Origin: Synchiropus splendidus
Taxonomy: Eukaryota; Chordata; Actinopteri; Syngnathiformes; Callionymidae
Assembly (NCBI RefSeq): GCF_027744825.2
Contig: NC_071345.1
Span: forward strand, 14,385,501 to 14,449,500
Direction: 5' to 3'
Length of the DNA: 64,000 bases
Below are positions 46,441 to 56,800 of this stretch, piece by piece. A program made the translations under genes and the position numbers. Each line of letters opens with the position of its first letter. The stretch's first letter is position 1. The notes beneath the pieces are model-generated. The model was not told the origin of the DNA, did no database searches, and was given only the letters and a program-made list of their open reading frames with translations.

Positions 46441-47274
46441 TGACGGTCATTTACAGGTGGAGTCTGGAGATGTGGGTCTTAATACGTACACACAATACTA
46501 CAGTATGGAAGTAACGACACGTCTGATCAAATACTATGACAAGAACAAAAACATTTAAAAGTTAGTCACAATATCGGATCGTTAAGTAACGCTAACGGAT
46601 TGTTATATTTAAAAAAAATAAATAAATAAAATATGTGGGATTTACACTCGAAATGGCAATAGGAAAGTTATTTTTAAAAAAATCGTACTACAAGTCCCAT
46701 AATGCACAGCAACAGCGTCAGGAAGCTAAGTTAATGAAGTATTATTTACATATATTTTTTCATACACTTCCTTAACTTTAAGCTATATTTATTTGAGTCA
46801 AAAGAGTCCAAAATGATCAAGTTCATTGAGCAAAAAGCCTTTGTTACATGTATGATTTTGTATAATAAATGCAAATGATGAGGGAACTGGACAAGCCTGC
46901 TGTTAAGGGCCACCATACAAAATAGGAAAACCACAGCAACCAGAGTGATTCTACCTCAACAGAAGACTATGGATAAGTCCTCTATTTTGACATTTATGCG
47001 TCTCCTTGCGTCACAATGCGCCGCTGAAATATTCCGACCCAAACAAAAGTTTCAATGAAGAAGCTGTAAGGAAATGTTGCTCCAAAACTATCCCCGTGAC
47101 AACAAACAGAAACTGGACAGCAACATAAGTATGGCCGACATGCTCCACACGGTTATCGTCGGGGTGGAATCGACAAAAGTGTGAGTTCAACATGGCATGA
47201 AACGGACACAGCTTGAGTAAATGGACGTATTTCTTGGGTCTGACTCTCCAGGCTGTCGTCGCTCACCGGCGCCG

Positions 47275-47275
<1 letters not shown>
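46441..47275. other. Intergenic sequence, nothing recognised
   Basis: AT-rich with A-runs. No supported feature. Confidence 0.4.
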
Positions 47276-47277
<2 letters not shown>

Positions 47278-47352
<75 letters not shown>

Positions 47353-47366
47353 ACACAGACACACAC
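47278..47366. repeat. Long (AC)n microsatellite with GC-alternating edges
   Basis: About 35 pure AC units, then ACAG-interrupted units. It is flanked by GGCGCCGGCGC on the left and GTGCGCGCGC on the right. Alternating purine/pyrimidine runs nearly continuously from 47260 to 47376. Confidence 0.95.
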
Positions 47367-47379
47367 GTGCGCGCGCAGG

Positions 47380-47560
47380 CGTTTATCAAATCAAAGCGCC
47401 GCCGCTTTTCTTTGCCACTTAATGTCTTCCCGATCGATCACTGTTGTGAGGATGTTATCAATAATTTTAAAGCTTGATTAACTTCAGCATTTCCATAACA
47501 ATTCCACCACCTCTCAGAATTCTTAATTAACGCCTGCTTAATTAGTTCGAGATCGTTTGG
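47380..47560. promoter_or_regulatory. CNE-like block
   Basis: TTTATCAAATCAAAGCGCC, CCCGATCGATCACTG, GTTATCAATAATTTTAAAGC, CTTGATTAACTTCAGC, TTCTTAATTAACGCC, GCTTAATTAGTTCGAG. The packing of TAATTA, ATCAAAG (TCF/LEF-like) and ATCGAT words is very dense, making this one of the clearer enhancer-like blocks. Confidence 0.58.
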
Positions 47561-47596
47561 GCCTGGGACACTTTGTTTTATGAGGAAGACGACAGG

Positions 47597-47614
47597 GTGT
47601 GTGTGTGTGTGTGT
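47597..47614. repeat. (GT)n microsatellite
   Basis: Nine GT units between two CNE-like blocks. Confidence 0.85.
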
Positions 47615-47684
47615 AGGAGTGAGGGGGGGCGCCATAAAAACCTGATAAATTGACGAGTTATCAGGAAAGAAATGTTTTTTTTTT

Positions 47685-48200
47685 CTTTCCAACTTGGCGG
47701 AACGACTCATAAACAGACATCCATCACGGCAGGACGGCCTGAGACAACGGCTGATGCTCAAGCTGCACGTCTTTAATGACTGTACCATTGTCATTTCTCC
47801 AAATAATGAGGGAGTAAATTCATTGTGCTTCAGCCAGTCATGGACAAAGAGAACAATTCATAACATGCAGCAGAAAAAGGAAACTCATTTCCTCAGGTGA
47901 CAAATGACTGGCTACACACGCTACATGCTCTGCTCACTCCACAGTTAGGTGCCACGGCGGCAGAAATACAGCCCCAGTCACTGGAATCTCAGCGTTCAGA
48001 AGTGTGGGATTTGATCCTTAAGTGGCAAAGCAGCGGATGAATAAAAGGCGTTTTAATGAGGGCGATTAGTTGAGGAATCAATGAGCCGACTCTGACGGAG
48101 TGCTCATGGAGGAGACCTCCGATCACTTAATGGAGCAATAAAACAACAACAGAAAAAGCCCTGACGTCCCCAGACACATTATGGAAATGCTACATGTTTA
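47685..48200. promoter_or_regulatory. CNE-like region
   Basis: Two sub-blocks. At 47690-47900: GACTCATAAACAGACATCC, CTTTAATGACTGTACCATTG, CCAAATAATGAGGGAG. At 48000-48190: GATGAATAAAAGGCG, TTTAATGAGGGCGATTAG, GGAATCAATGAGCC, CGATCACTTAATGGAGC. Repeat-free with homeobox-rich words throughout. Confidence 0.52.
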
Positions 48201-48679
48201 AAAAGTAAGTGGAGATTTTCAGCATTAATAGATGCTGAGCATCGTGAAGATTATTCTCAACCGACATCCTGTAATATTTTACCCCCCAGAGATGGCAACT
48301 GTTAGCAAATGGCTGGAACGTTGTTCTCATGAAGATGAACTTCAGTGCAGTCTGCAGTCGAGCTGTTTTGTATTAAAAAGACGATCAAATTAAAGTGTGT
48401 ACTTTGATTCATAAGGCTGGAGTTCTGTCTAGTGATCTGAACTCAGTAGCTCCAACAGAAGCAACAACAACAGTTTGCAAGGTCAGTTTAAGAGAAGTTG
48501 CCTATTCCATACACTGGTGATGTAGGAGACTGAAGATATGGGAAACTGACGGCAGCTTTGCTTTCTCAACAATAATGTGTGTGACCTGGCCTCTCAACAG
48601 ACCAGTGGTTGGAGATTAATACAGGAAGTGAGCACAAATGTTTCTATTCCATAAAAGACAGCTGTTGAAAGTAACTTTC

Positions 48680-49330
48680 TTCTGTCAGTGGCAGAATATT
48701 GCGAACCACAGACCTGGGCCTGGGTTTCTTTGAGCCCAAATGAGGCCAGTATGACACTAAAAAGTTGAGGACTGCCTTGTTGTCACGACAGCTGCTGGAT
48801 TCTGTTGTGACATTTGCACAGCACAGTTAAAATGATTTCTAACTACAGCTGTTCTGTAGCTAAGGACTGAATTTCTTCTTTGCAATTTTTATTTTCTTTT
48901 AAATTTTCTTCACTACCATTAAACTTTATATTGCACTGTTTTATGAAATTTTTTTCTCCCAATTTTCTTTTTTATTTATCTATTTTGCTAATTTCTATTA
49001 CCCCACGCTGATAATGATAAATATGTTGACATGAAAAATATATTTCCTAAAATACTGGTCTTTTTCATTTAAGTTTTTTCTTACATTTTTATCAGTCTGC
49101 TATGATAATAATTTAGTTTTCCTAAGATTACTGTGCTTTATTTTATATATCAATTTTTTTTGGCATTTTATGTACCACATATTAATTGGTTTGTGCTGAA
49201 GATTGAAAAATTAAAGAAACCATGCATGGAAAGTATAAGGGGAAAACAACTAGTGTTGTTTTCCCCTTATTGTTTACTTATTTCTGCTGTAGCTTTCATT
49301 TTTTAAACATCATAATACATGCCTTTCAAC
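48680..49330. repeat. Dispersed duplication, copy A
   Basis: Shares long ordered blocks with 52695-53265: 'cccaaatgaggccagtatga', 'tttctaactacagctgttct', 'attttcttcactaccatta', 'ttggtttgtgctgaag', 'gttgttttcccctta'. Same orientation, centres about 4 kb apart. It ends at an (AAT)n array. Diverged by small indels and substitutions. Could be two insertions of one unknown retroelement or a local duplication. Confidence 0.8.
49235..49270. repeat. Perfect 16-bp hairpin within copy A
   Basis: ATAAGGGGAAAACAAC (49235-49250), spacer TAGT, then the exact reverse complement (49255-49270). In copy B the right arm is present (near 53178) but the left arm is not. Confidence 0.85.
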
Positions 49331-49333
49331 AAA

Positions 49334-49335
<2 letters not shown>

Positions 49336-49405
<70 letters not shown>
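49336..49405. repeat. (AAT)n microsatellite
   Basis: About 23 uninterrupted AAT units. Polyisoleucine frame is an artefact. Confidence 0.95.
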
Positions 49406-49409
<4 letters not shown>

Positions 49410-49825
49410 ACACTATATATTTTAATAGAATTTGTTTGACGGTCCTATGCAACAGTTAACAGCATGTGAAGTAGGGATTTACTTGGTGCCTTGAAAAAAC
49501 GAAAAAAGCTTCAGGAGGAAATATACTTTTCTTACATTGAGGAGGACAATATAGTGTAAAGTTAAGCACATTAGCTTTTTTGTCTTAGATGATATGAGTC
49601 AAGGTATTGATGAACAAACGTTAAAGCACTGTAATGTTGAGCAGAAGACAGTTTAGGTCCAGCAGCTCTCCTGTGGGAGAGTTTCAGACCTGACACAGAA
49701 CTACAAAAGATTTTAAATGGGGTCAGAAGGAGTAAAGGTCTTGGATGCTTATGCTGATAAGACACAGTATGACTGGTGGTAAACATCTATGAACAAGGAG
49801 GCAGATAAGGGCAGTGGTTCTGAGC
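49406..49825. other. Intergenic sequence, nothing recognised
   Basis: No supported feature. Confidence 0.4.
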
Positions 49826-50019
49826 TGCTGCCAACTGCTATCCAGCCTCTCTGTGGAGGTGGGAGTGTGATTTCCCCAGGCCCGGCCCTCTGGGGATCCA
49901 GGACTCCCCTGCCATCTCTGGAGCCCCAGCGGTTAAACGGACAGGTCATTGACGCACACACACACACACACGCACGCAGGTTTCAATCCCCACTGCTCAG
50001 TCGGCCCTCTCTTCCATAT

Positions 50020-50650
50020 AAAGGCCACATTTCCCTGGTCATTACCGGCGAGTCACATGGAATCTCTCAGCTCACCGTACACACGGTAACCAGATCAAAC
50101 CAGGAATTACGCCGTCATTAGAAATGCGGCAGGAGGCCGGCTCATAAGGAAACAACCTGGTGACAAACAGCCCGCGCTGCCAGCGTAAGTTGTAATTGTA
50201 AATCCCCCTCTCCGGCGGCGCGTCCTAATGAGCAGCCGCCATTGTTTAAACCACTCCAATGAAATGTATGCGGAGTCGCCGAGCATGAATGACAGCTCAC
50301 ATGAAGACGTGGAAGGAGAATGAGATATGAAAGGAGGGCGGCGGTGGCGCTGGAGATTAACAGAGGTATTAATAATCTCCATGATCTATGAGCTGGTCCC
50401 GTGTCAGTCAGCCGTGAGAGACACGGCCTCTCTGTGTTCTCCACACCTCGTTTCCTTCCCCTCGTCTGTGTCAGCCCCCCAAAATAATTGTGTGTTAATG
50501 GGTTAGAAGGAGGGGCGTGCGTCAGGGGGATTAGAGCCAGAGAAGAGAGGATTGAGGAGGGGGGGATTATCGGGGAGATAGGGCGCTGTTAACAGACGAG
50601 ATGATTAACAGTGAGGACCGACCCTCCTTACAGGAGTTAGAGGATCAAGA
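50020..50650. promoter_or_regulatory. Strong CNE-like block
   Basis: About 600 bp of complex sequence. It includes GGTCATTACCGGCGAGTCAC near 50037, GGAATTACGCCGTCATTAG near 50103, AAGTTGTAATTGTAAATCCC near 50187, CCTAATGAGCAGCCGCCATTG near 50224, GGTATTAATAATCTCCATG near 50364 and CAAAATAATTGTGTGTTAATGG near 50480. A (AC)n run lies just upstream at 49956-49976. CpGs are retained throughout. A 110-codon plus frame enters the block but has no domain. Confidence 0.58.
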
Positions 50651-51015
50651 AGTGTGCGGCTGCGAGCTGCAGGAAAACTATTAGGAGACGCTCCTTCGCT
50701 GATATGGCGGTACTTTCAAACAGTCACTGGAAAACTGGCAACCGAAGAAAAGCCACTCCGTTTCAGCAGAAAGTTTGAGATCCTCAACAGGCTCAAACCT
50801 CTCAGCAGGCATGGAGATGGAGCCACGTTGGTTGGAGGGAAAGATGCAGAAATGAATATCTGTCTGGGAAATAGTGGAAGAAGAGGCAACAACATTGTAC
50901 AGTGTGTTTGGTGTGGTGATGATGCTTGGAAGAATCAGGGTTGTAACTTAAATGGTTTCCACATCGCCCTGCAGCTTTGGACACTAGGAAGTGATGGAGA
51001 TGACGTGGCTCTATA
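50651..51015. other. Intergenic sequence with a 120-codon frame
   Basis: A plus frame (50654-51016) translates to a mixed sequence without repeats or known domain, starting RLRAAGKLLGD and ending just before the large inverted repeat. No splice sites or homologue recognised, so it is not called as a gene. Confidence 0.3.
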
Positions 51016-51020
51016 GATAT

Positions 51021-51576
51021 AGAATAGTCTAGATTTACAAATTGTATGTTTTATCTGATAGTCAATTTAATTTTTTAAATCCAACAACATAAACGGACTC
51101 AAGCACTGCACCATGGTAGACATCAACCATTCAGGTGAAGAAGCGCTCACTCCTGCTCCTGTTACATCTATCTGAAACAAATGTTAGGAGAAATGTTTCT
51201 CATACATTTATGATAATATATCGGAAGCAATACATTGCACAGGTCAAATGTATTGTTTTGTTCTGTTAATGTATTGAATATAATGTATTATATTCTATTT
51301 TTTTGTTAATCCAGCATTATTGAATCGATAACATTTCAAGCTCCTCCAATACATTTGATCTGTGCAATGTATTGTATTATAATTCTGGTATGAGAAACAT
51401 TTCTCCTTACAGTTGTTTCACCCAGATTTAACAGGTGCAGGAGTGAGCGCTTCTGCACCTGAACGAGGTTTATGTCTACCGTGGTGCGGCGCATGAGTCC
51501 GATTACATTGTTGGACAAAAAAAAAAAAAATTAGTATGTCAGATAAAAGCATACAATTTTAAAATCTAGACTATTT
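51021..51576. mobile_element. Large inverted repeat (foldback-like element)
   Basis: The arm 51021-51255 is the diverged reverse complement of 51347-51576. Matching blocks include 'atagtctagattt', 'ggactcangc', 'ggtagacat', 'cactcctgcncctgtta', 'ggagaaatgtttctcata', 'caatacattgcacag' and 'tcaaatgtattg'. A 91-bp spacer, itself AT-rich with 'aatgtatt' words, separates the arms. Arms differ by substitutions and small indels (for example an A-run at 51518). Either a foldback transposon or two inverted copies of a short element. Confidence 0.85.
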
Positions 51577-52011
51577 TAAGTAAAATAAAAATCAGGTCAG
51601 ATCAGGCAGTGACAATGACGTTTCAATGAGTCCGAGGAAGTATGGTGGTATTACTTTAAGGCCAACAATGAGTGGAATGTTAGCTTAAATTGTAAAATGC
51701 AACGACTCAAAATACGATACTGGACAATATTAGAACAGCGACACAAGTGCTGAATATTGGTGGTGACTAGGGCTGAATCGGCAGCTAGCGTTTAGCGTCA
51801 TGCTGTTTGGTTCAGACACATTTTCACTCCGAGTTATCGATCACGTGGACTTATGCAACCCAGGTCATTTCCTGACTCCATAGGCAGCGCTACACTGGAC
51901 TGTCCAACACGTACTGTAAATAGAAAAAGGGTTGGAGAAGTATTTAGCCATGGGGTGGCGCTCCTTAAGGTTCCGCTCTTGGAATATGATTGATGTCACT
52001 TGGTATATATA

Positions 52012-52482
52012 GGGTGAATTCCGATTCCTCCCTTAGTCCTCAATGTTACCCCTTAAAACCAAGTGTTAAAGGCTATGTGTGACTCCCCTTAAATGCAGAT
52101 ACACCTTCAGACTGTGGGGGCAGTATAATGCGAAAGCAGCGTTCAGTCTGTCAATTCAGAAGAAAATTATTGACAAAACATTGTAAAATAAAAATAAATG
52201 TCATGCAACAATGAGGTAAATAATCCAAAAATTAACAAAGAAAATACTTCTTTGCCGTTTTGGACGCCATTTTTTATTGGCTGAAAATACACTATTTTTC
52301 GTTCTGGGTAGCCTGGGAATTCCTCAGTCTACGGTAGATGCTGCCGACTCTCAAAATTGAGGAAGATACTTCCCTCAAGGTTGATCCTCATCTTAACTTC
52401 CTGGGAATCGGAGCAGCCATGACACTCCACAGGAGCTCACAGTTTTGAGGTTCAGTATTAAGGAAGGAATTGGAATTCACCC
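52012..52482. mobile_element. TIR MITE, GGGTGAATTCC termini
   Basis: The left end GGGTGAATTCCGATTCCT, followed by CCCTTA, is the inverted complement of the right end at 52459-52482 (21-22 of 24 matching). About 471 bp. No transposase frame. A clear target duplication was not seen (ATA left, ACA right), so the superfamily is open. GGG-starting ends with a 3-bp target would fit PIF/Harbinger-like elements. Confidence 0.75.
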
Positions 52483-52694
52483 ACAGAAGCTCAAGATCAT
52501 GAGCTTGACTCGTTTGGGCGCATAAGCTTAGTAACATCACGCATAAGGTAACAACAAACATCAAACGTCAAGAATTGCTGCGGGAGAGAAAATGTTTGAT
52601 CCATTGGAAACGGCATCTGCGTCAACATTGGATCCAAAAATCCACTTGACATTAGTCGAGGTTTGACGCCTTACGAGTGAGAAGGTGCTGCTTC
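52483..52694. other. Spacer between MITE and duplication copy B
   Basis: Unique-looking, nothing recognised. Confidence 0.35.
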
Positions 52695-53265
52695 TGAAAG
52701 AATATGGCGAACCCTGATCCAGGAGCAAAATATAGACCTGTACCTGTGTTTCTTTCAGCCCAAATGAGGCCAGTATGACACTAAAAAGTTGGATTGGATT
52801 GGACAGCTATCAGCTGTCGTGACATTTGTACAGAGCTCAAATGGTTTCTAACTACAGCTGTTCTGTAGTTAAGGTCAAACCCCCATCTTCAAGCAATGAC
52901 TGAATTTCCTCTTTACAATTTTTTTTTTCTTTGAAATTTTCTTCACTACCATTAGAATTTATATGACACTGTTTTATTAAATCTTTTCTTTATTATTTAT
53001 TTTACATTTTTCCTTTCCTTTATTACAGTGCTTAATTTTACTAACTATGTTTTGGCATTTTATTTACCACATATAAATTGGTTTGTGCTGAAGAATAAAG
53101 AATTAATAAATAAACTATATATCCTGTTGTAGACATCCATGGAAAAAAGTATTTTTCTTTCAAGCATGTTTGCAATTGGTGTTGTTTTCCCCTTACTTTT
53201 CATTAATTTCTGCGGTAGCTTTTTTTTTTTTTTACATAAAATGTGCCTTTCTGCAACATGTAATA
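52695..53265. repeat. Dispersed duplication, copy B
   Basis: Same ordered blocks as copy A at 48680. Also includes an extra 'gtcaaacccccatcttcaag' insertion near 52873 and an 'atatatcctgttgtagac' stretch near 53118 absent from A. Both copies end next to a microsatellite ((TA)n here, (AAT)n in A), suggesting a shared 3' simple-repeat-prone tail as seen in some LINEs. Confidence 0.8.
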
Positions 53266-53334
53266 CATAAAAAAACATTATACATTTTTAAAGTTTAACA
53301 GTCTGTAAGGAGGGAGTATCAGGACTCAATAGGA

Positions 53335-53337
<3 letters not shown>

Positions 53338-53412
<75 letters not shown>

Positions 53413-53443
53413 TTTTTTTGTTTTTTGTTTTTTTTTTTTTTTT
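53338..53443. repeat. (TA)n tract joined to poly(T)
   Basis: About 28 TA units followed directly by about 48 T with G interruptions at about 53420 and 53427. The TYIYIYI/KKKK frame over it is an artefact. Confidence 0.95.
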
Positions 53444-53720
53444 CTTGTAACAGCAGGATTCCAGAGGAAAGAAAAAAATGTTGATGTTAGGTGAGGCCTG
53501 GAACGCCAACTCTTTATGTATCATCACACACTGAAAGGAAATTTTAAGGCTTCAGACATAAAAAACAAATCTGAGACGAGTAATGCTAAGAGAATGCGAT
53601 AATCAGGGAGTGAAAGAAATAGTTTGCATGTTGTGCAATTCCGCGGCAGGTGTAGTTGCCTCCAGCCAATTCCAGTCTCTAATCTGGGTGGAATGAGCCG
53701 TGAGAGGAAGAGGGAACTAA
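53444..53720. other. Intergenic sequence, nothing recognised
   Basis: No supported feature. Confidence 0.4.
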
Positions 53721-53724
53721 AGTA

Positions 53725-54440
53725 CACTTCGCTAACAGGTCTCCTCTGACCCCTCTGCAACTCCCACTCTCCCACCACTGCCTTCCCTCTCTCTGGTTTC
53801 CTCTCTCCTTCTCACCCCGCGCTCCACCACTTCCATCTACAAAACAAAGTTGTTTGGCGTTGACGGGACCCGAGAGGCTGTCAGCTGGGGAAAGGTGGAG
53901 AGTCACCCCGAGCCCCAGACAAGGAGGTAGGAAGCGAATGAGGGTCGAGAGAGGCAGAAAGGAACGCCGGAGAGAGAGGACATTGAAGCGTTTCTAATTT
54001 AAATAAACCCTTTGGCAGACTGAAACTGGCAGCGAGCTTCCCCTTTGCTCGCGAGGAAAAGAGGGAGAAGAAAGGAAAACGGGAGGGCAAAAGGAAAGGA
54101 GAGGGAGATAGATGGATATAGAGATGTCTCCGCATTGCTTTGGTTAGCCGCATGGCAGAGTTAAAGGCCAGAGGACTGGGAATGAGGGAATTTAAAGTGA
54201 ATTGGAATAAGAAAAGGAGGTGGATGGAGGCGACAGACGTAATGGGGGAAAAACAGCGACAAGATACTGAGGTTACGGGAGGGGACGACGGGAAAGAGCG
54301 GTGAAAGTTAGGCGGTGGAGAATTGTGTGTGTGAATAGATGGAGGTGCAATCCATCTACAGGGAAGAGTTCATCCACTCGCCACCTCCAGCAGATACAGA
54401 GAGGAGGATAAAGAAAGTAAAGTAGGGAGTCTCAGTGGTG
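53725..54440. other. Pyrimidine then purine-rich region with a CNE-like core
   Basis: A C/T-rich plus strand at 53740-53840 gives way to purine-rich DNA from 53890 to 54300. A complex core at 53980-54055 contains GCGTTTCTAATTTAAATAAAC and CTTTGCTCGCGAGG. This echoes the polypyrimidine/core/polypurine order at 25.4-26.4 kb. Confidence 0.45.
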
Positions 54441-55878
54441 GGTCTACCAAGTTTCATCTCATCAACAACTTGGCTGAAGAATTTTGGATGTAACCCAGTT
54501 TCGATCTAGGCGAGTGGACGCGAGCTCCTCCGTCACACTGTCTCCCCCTGTCTGTCCCTTTGCCTCGGCACAGCGGGGGCCTGCTTGCAGGTGAGGGGAA
54601 CTGCAGCGGTGCAGGCTGGCGACTGAAATCGCGGAGCTGCGAGAGGACGCACGTTCTGTTTGTGTTCTGCTGGGGAAACCACAGCACAAGGATGCATGAG
54701 CAGAGAGAGAGCTCACCAGAGTGCAGGTCACACATGATCTGCGAGTCATGGTTAACTTCAGGAGGGAAATTCATGAAGAGATTATGAGACATGAGAAATT
54801 TTTGTCTCATATTTTGTCTCGTATATTTTTTCCTGCAAAAAATATTGTGCGGGAAACGTAGCATGTCATAAAATCAAAAAATAAACTCAAGGTTTCGCCC
54901 ATTTCAACTTCTTTTCTGATGTTGCCTCATGTCACTCGGACCATGGAACAGAATTTTCTGATTCATTCAGGATTTAATTTATGTGTCTTATTTCATCTAT
55001 GTATTTCAGGGCTTTTAACATTTGAAAACAATGACAGTGATGAGTTCAATGTTCCGGGACTTGCTAGCAAGTCAGAAAAGGGCGGTTGCAAGGCAGTGAG
55101 CAAGAAATCCTCAAACTATGCAAGGAAACTTCATTAAAATCCTCCTCCTCAGTTTCCCTCTTTTCGTCCTCAGTGATCACAAAACGTCCCAGGCAGAGGA
55201 GATTTTCCAGATTTGGGTAGTGCTCCTGCTCATCCCTAAAGGGTTTGTTGGTATTGTTTTTTCTTTGTTGTTTTTTTGTTAGTGACCAAGTTCTTGAAAA
55301 GTTCCATTCATTCAACTTTTTGCCTCCGATTTGAAACAACAAGCTATTTGCTTATTGCTACTTATAAGATCAAACTATGGCTCCCAAAAAGGGGAGGAGC
55401 CTCATATTTTCATGAAAAGTTATTTTGTGGCACAAGACAAGTAATTCTTTTTTGTTAAACAGTCTCTCTCCCCAGATGATTGATCCTCAAGCGTCTGCCC
55501 CGGGACCCCCTCCTGATGGATTCCCAGTCCACCACAACAGCAGCCTTGGTTCTCTATTGGTCACGACCCAAACCTAGTGATCACAGGAGGGAACAGGAAC
55601 TGAGTTCAGGCAATGAACTCAGCTCTTTCTTCACCACATGTAGTGCCTTGAAACGTGTTATGTGACTTACAAAGAAGCACCTGACACTCTAGGACTCCAG
55701 CTAAATTGTTCGTGTTCAAGTGAAAAGTTCCCACACACAGCAAGCATGGATTAAAGTTCATGTTTGAGGCTTCACTTTATACTGTCGTCGTGAGACATCC
55801 ATATGCATATCAGAGTCAACATGGGATTTGAGGTGTGTCGACAATAATAATGAATGAGATTACGCACTTCAGATCATC
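54441..55878. other. Intergenic sequence, nothing recognised
   Basis: GC-richer at 54500-54680, otherwise mixed. The 136-codon minus frame at 54454-54864 has no recognised domain and a compositional look. Confidence 0.4.
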
Positions 55879-55880
55879 GA

Positions 55881-55912
55881 TGTGCATGTGCGTGCGTGCG
55901 TGCGTGTGTGTG
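55881..55912. repeat. (GT)n/(GCGT)n microsatellite
   Basis: TGTGCATGTGCGTGCGTGCG followed by GT units. Confidence 0.9.
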
Positions 55913-55979
55913 AAGAGCCCAAATCTGGAGGATGGATTGAGAGGGGAAGAGAAGGGGGTGAAAGAGAGTCTCCGACCCC

Positions 55980-56340
55980 CTCCTCCGAAGCGACACGTGG
56001 AGAACTGGCTCCGGCTCAGCTTCGCTGGAGTGGAGAACCATAAATCTTCATATAGCGGCTGTTTTGATTAATGCAGCCGAGTCGAGCTAGGGGGCTGGAC
56101 CTATCCCATTACGGCCTAATGGAAGATGGAGCGGCGCTGTCTCCACCACTAGGCCCCTGTCATTTGTTCCACTTTGCAGTCCATTTGGCCGAGAGACTAC
56201 AAGCCACTCCATCAAAAATATTTTCAGAGTTAATTTCCGCCCGCTTAATTCGCCTTGATTCGGATTGCGTATCGAATGGCAGGATCGATTTTCGCCTGGC
56301 GTCTAAATTAAATAAAAGAGAGGGGGGTATGCTTTAAGTC
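55980..56340. promoter_or_regulatory. Very strong CNE-like block
   Basis: About 360 bp of high-complexity sequence: CTTCATATAGCGGCTGTTTTG near 56047, TTGATTAATGCAGCCGAG, CCCATTACGGCCTAATGG near 56105, CATTTGTTCCACTTTGCAG near 56161, CCATCAAAAATATTTTCAG, GTTAATTTCCGCCCGC, GCTTAATTCGCCTTGATTCGG near 56243, GGATCGATTTTCGCC and GTCTAAATTAAATAA. Homeobox/SOX/ATCGAT words are dense and CpGs are retained. No domain in any frame. Together with 25.95-26.2 kb it is the most ultraconserved-looking block here. Confidence 0.62.
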
Positions 56341-56778
56341 TGCCTTTTCTTTCTTTTCTCTTTTCCATTCCTCCACCTCTTTTCCAGCCATCCTTTACCG
56401 AGAGGCTGCTCCTTTTACGAAGCATCTCATTTCCTCTTTACGCTTGGCTTTTGAAGGTGGCGGCAGATCTGACATGTGACTGGAGATCAATGGTTTCATC
56501 CTCCGTTTAACATGCAGAAATAACTCTTCTCAAAGAGATAAGATAAGTTAAAGAAAACAGCAGTTGGGAGATCATCATTTTGGGAAAAAAAGGTTGAATA
56601 TCTATGAAAAGAGAGGTAATCTAGGGGTTGAAGCAGAAGAGAAGAGAAAGAGGCTTCCAAAAGAGATGAAAAAAAGCAGAGTGACAAATTGGTGGAGTGT
56701 GTCACAAATTCCCTTTCAGATTTAAAGCTGCGTGTAGCCTATCGTCATATCTTTCCAGAGTAATTTATTTTCTCATTT
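56341..56778. other. Intergenic sequence, nothing recognised
   Basis: T/C-biased at 56341-56400, then A/G-biased at 56530-56690. No gene. Confidence 0.4.
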
Positions 56779-56800
56779 CTCTCTCTCTCTCTCTCTCTCC
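56779..56800. repeat. (CT)n microsatellite
   Basis: About 11 CT units. Confidence 0.9.

Noticed and set aside
47153..47481. Cys/Val- and Thr/His-rich frames
   Set aside because: Translations of the (AC)n tract.
53288..53527. Lys/Tyr/Ile-rich minus frame
   Set aside because: Translation of poly(T) and (TA)n.
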